52,056 nucleotides of DNA, from positions 29,803 to 81,858 of the forward strand of contig NZ_BNBS01000024.1 of assembly GCF_014656075.1 (NCBI RefSeq). Direction: 5' to 3'. Source of the DNA: Streptomyces hydrogenans. Lineage in GTDB: Bacteria > Actinomycetota > Actinomycetes > Streptomycetales > Streptomycetaceae. Position numbers and translations under genes: made by a program. Position 1 is the first letter of the stretch. The number at the start of each line of letters is the position of its first letter. Of this stretch, positions 51,960 through 52,056 are shown in pieces. The notes under the pieces are model-generated. The model ran no database searches. It was given only the letters and a program-made list of their open reading frames with translations, and was not told the DNA's origin.

Positions 51960-52056
51960 TTAGCTCAGGCCGCCGTTGATCGCGGAGACCAGCTCGCCGT
52001 TGGTGGTGTCACCGCTGAACTCCCAGAAGAAGGCTCCGCCGAGGCCCTGGTTCTTG
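51960..52056 (-). CDS. GH18 chitinase, C-terminal fragment (runs off the right edge)
   Basis: The last 31 codons on the minus strand end in TAA at 51960-51962. The translation KNQGLGGAFFWEFSGDTTNG followed by ELVSAINGGLS is the typical C-terminal strand and helix of family 18 chitinases (the GGAFFWEFSGD motif). Too short to appear as an independent gene; the N-terminal part lies outside the window. Convergent with the DUF2550 gene. Confidence 0.8.
   Translation of the reverse strand, partial: KNQGLGGAFFWEFSGDTTNGELVSAINGGLS

Overview
This window reads as chromosomal DNA of a Streptomyces species or close relative. It has very high GC, strong third-position G/C bias and many GTG/TTG starts with GTGA or ATGA overlaps. 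It also shows the classic Streptomyces order lysA-hom-thrC-thrB-rho-LCP-rpmE-prfA-prmC-sua5-PTP-SHMT-wecA-atpIBEFHAGDC-DUF2550. All assignments come from reading the sequence and from knowledge of the families; no database search was run.

Region 1 (1-10141, chromosome). On the minus strand are a sensor histidine kinase whose 3' end has been copied into a 67-bp tandem repeat, a lipoprotein gene overlapping its start, and a HEAT-repeat protein. A two-gene split LigD (polymerase and ligase as separate overlapping genes) then diverges from ku, forming a bacterial non-homologous end-joining locus. The ligase has Glu where the catalytic Lys of the KxDG motif should be. A secreted M4 metalloprotease follows.

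Region 2 (10142-25858, about 15.7 kb) is an integrated actinomycete integrative and conjugative element (AICE). It sits in the 3' half of a tRNA-Arg(CCG) gene between 44-bp direct repeats, with an intact tRNA at the integrase side. The core runs on the plus strand: small conserved AICE proteins, a membrane spread protein, a TraB/FtsK-type DNA translocase, a C5-cytosine-methyltransferase-like protein, a prim-pol replication protein, a P4-type primase-helicase, Xis and a tyrosine integrase. This is a RepPP-style element. Two cargo modules that look lower in GC flank the core. On the left is an operon of an HTH regulator and a PP2C-like phosphatase. On the right is an AbiEi/AbiEii-like type IV toxin-antitoxin pair whose promoter is bracketed by two copies of a nested 38-bp inverted repeat. 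The non-coding parts hold a GGGAGGCG octamer cluster just after traB (a candidate clt transfer locus), long perfect inverted repeats after the primase-helicase and after int, a repeated covarying hairpin, and a 20-bp direct repeat just inside each end.

Region 3 (25889-52056, chromosome). A response-regulator receiver protein and an ArgS-like anticodon-binding protein (NrtL) lead into diaminopimelate/aspartate-family biosynthesis: LysA makes lysine, and Hom, ThrC and ThrB make threonine. Next come transcription termination factor Rho, an LCP cell-wall ligase, ribosomal protein L31, release factor 1 and its methyltransferase PrmC, the tRNA t6A enzyme Sua5, and a low-molecular-weight PTP homologue with Ser in place of the nucleophilic Cys. 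An SHMT homologue, a WecA-like polyprenyl-phosphate sugar-1-P transferase, the complete F1Fo ATP synthase operon and a DUF2550 protein follow. The right edge holds the C-terminal end of a minus-strand GH18 chitinase.
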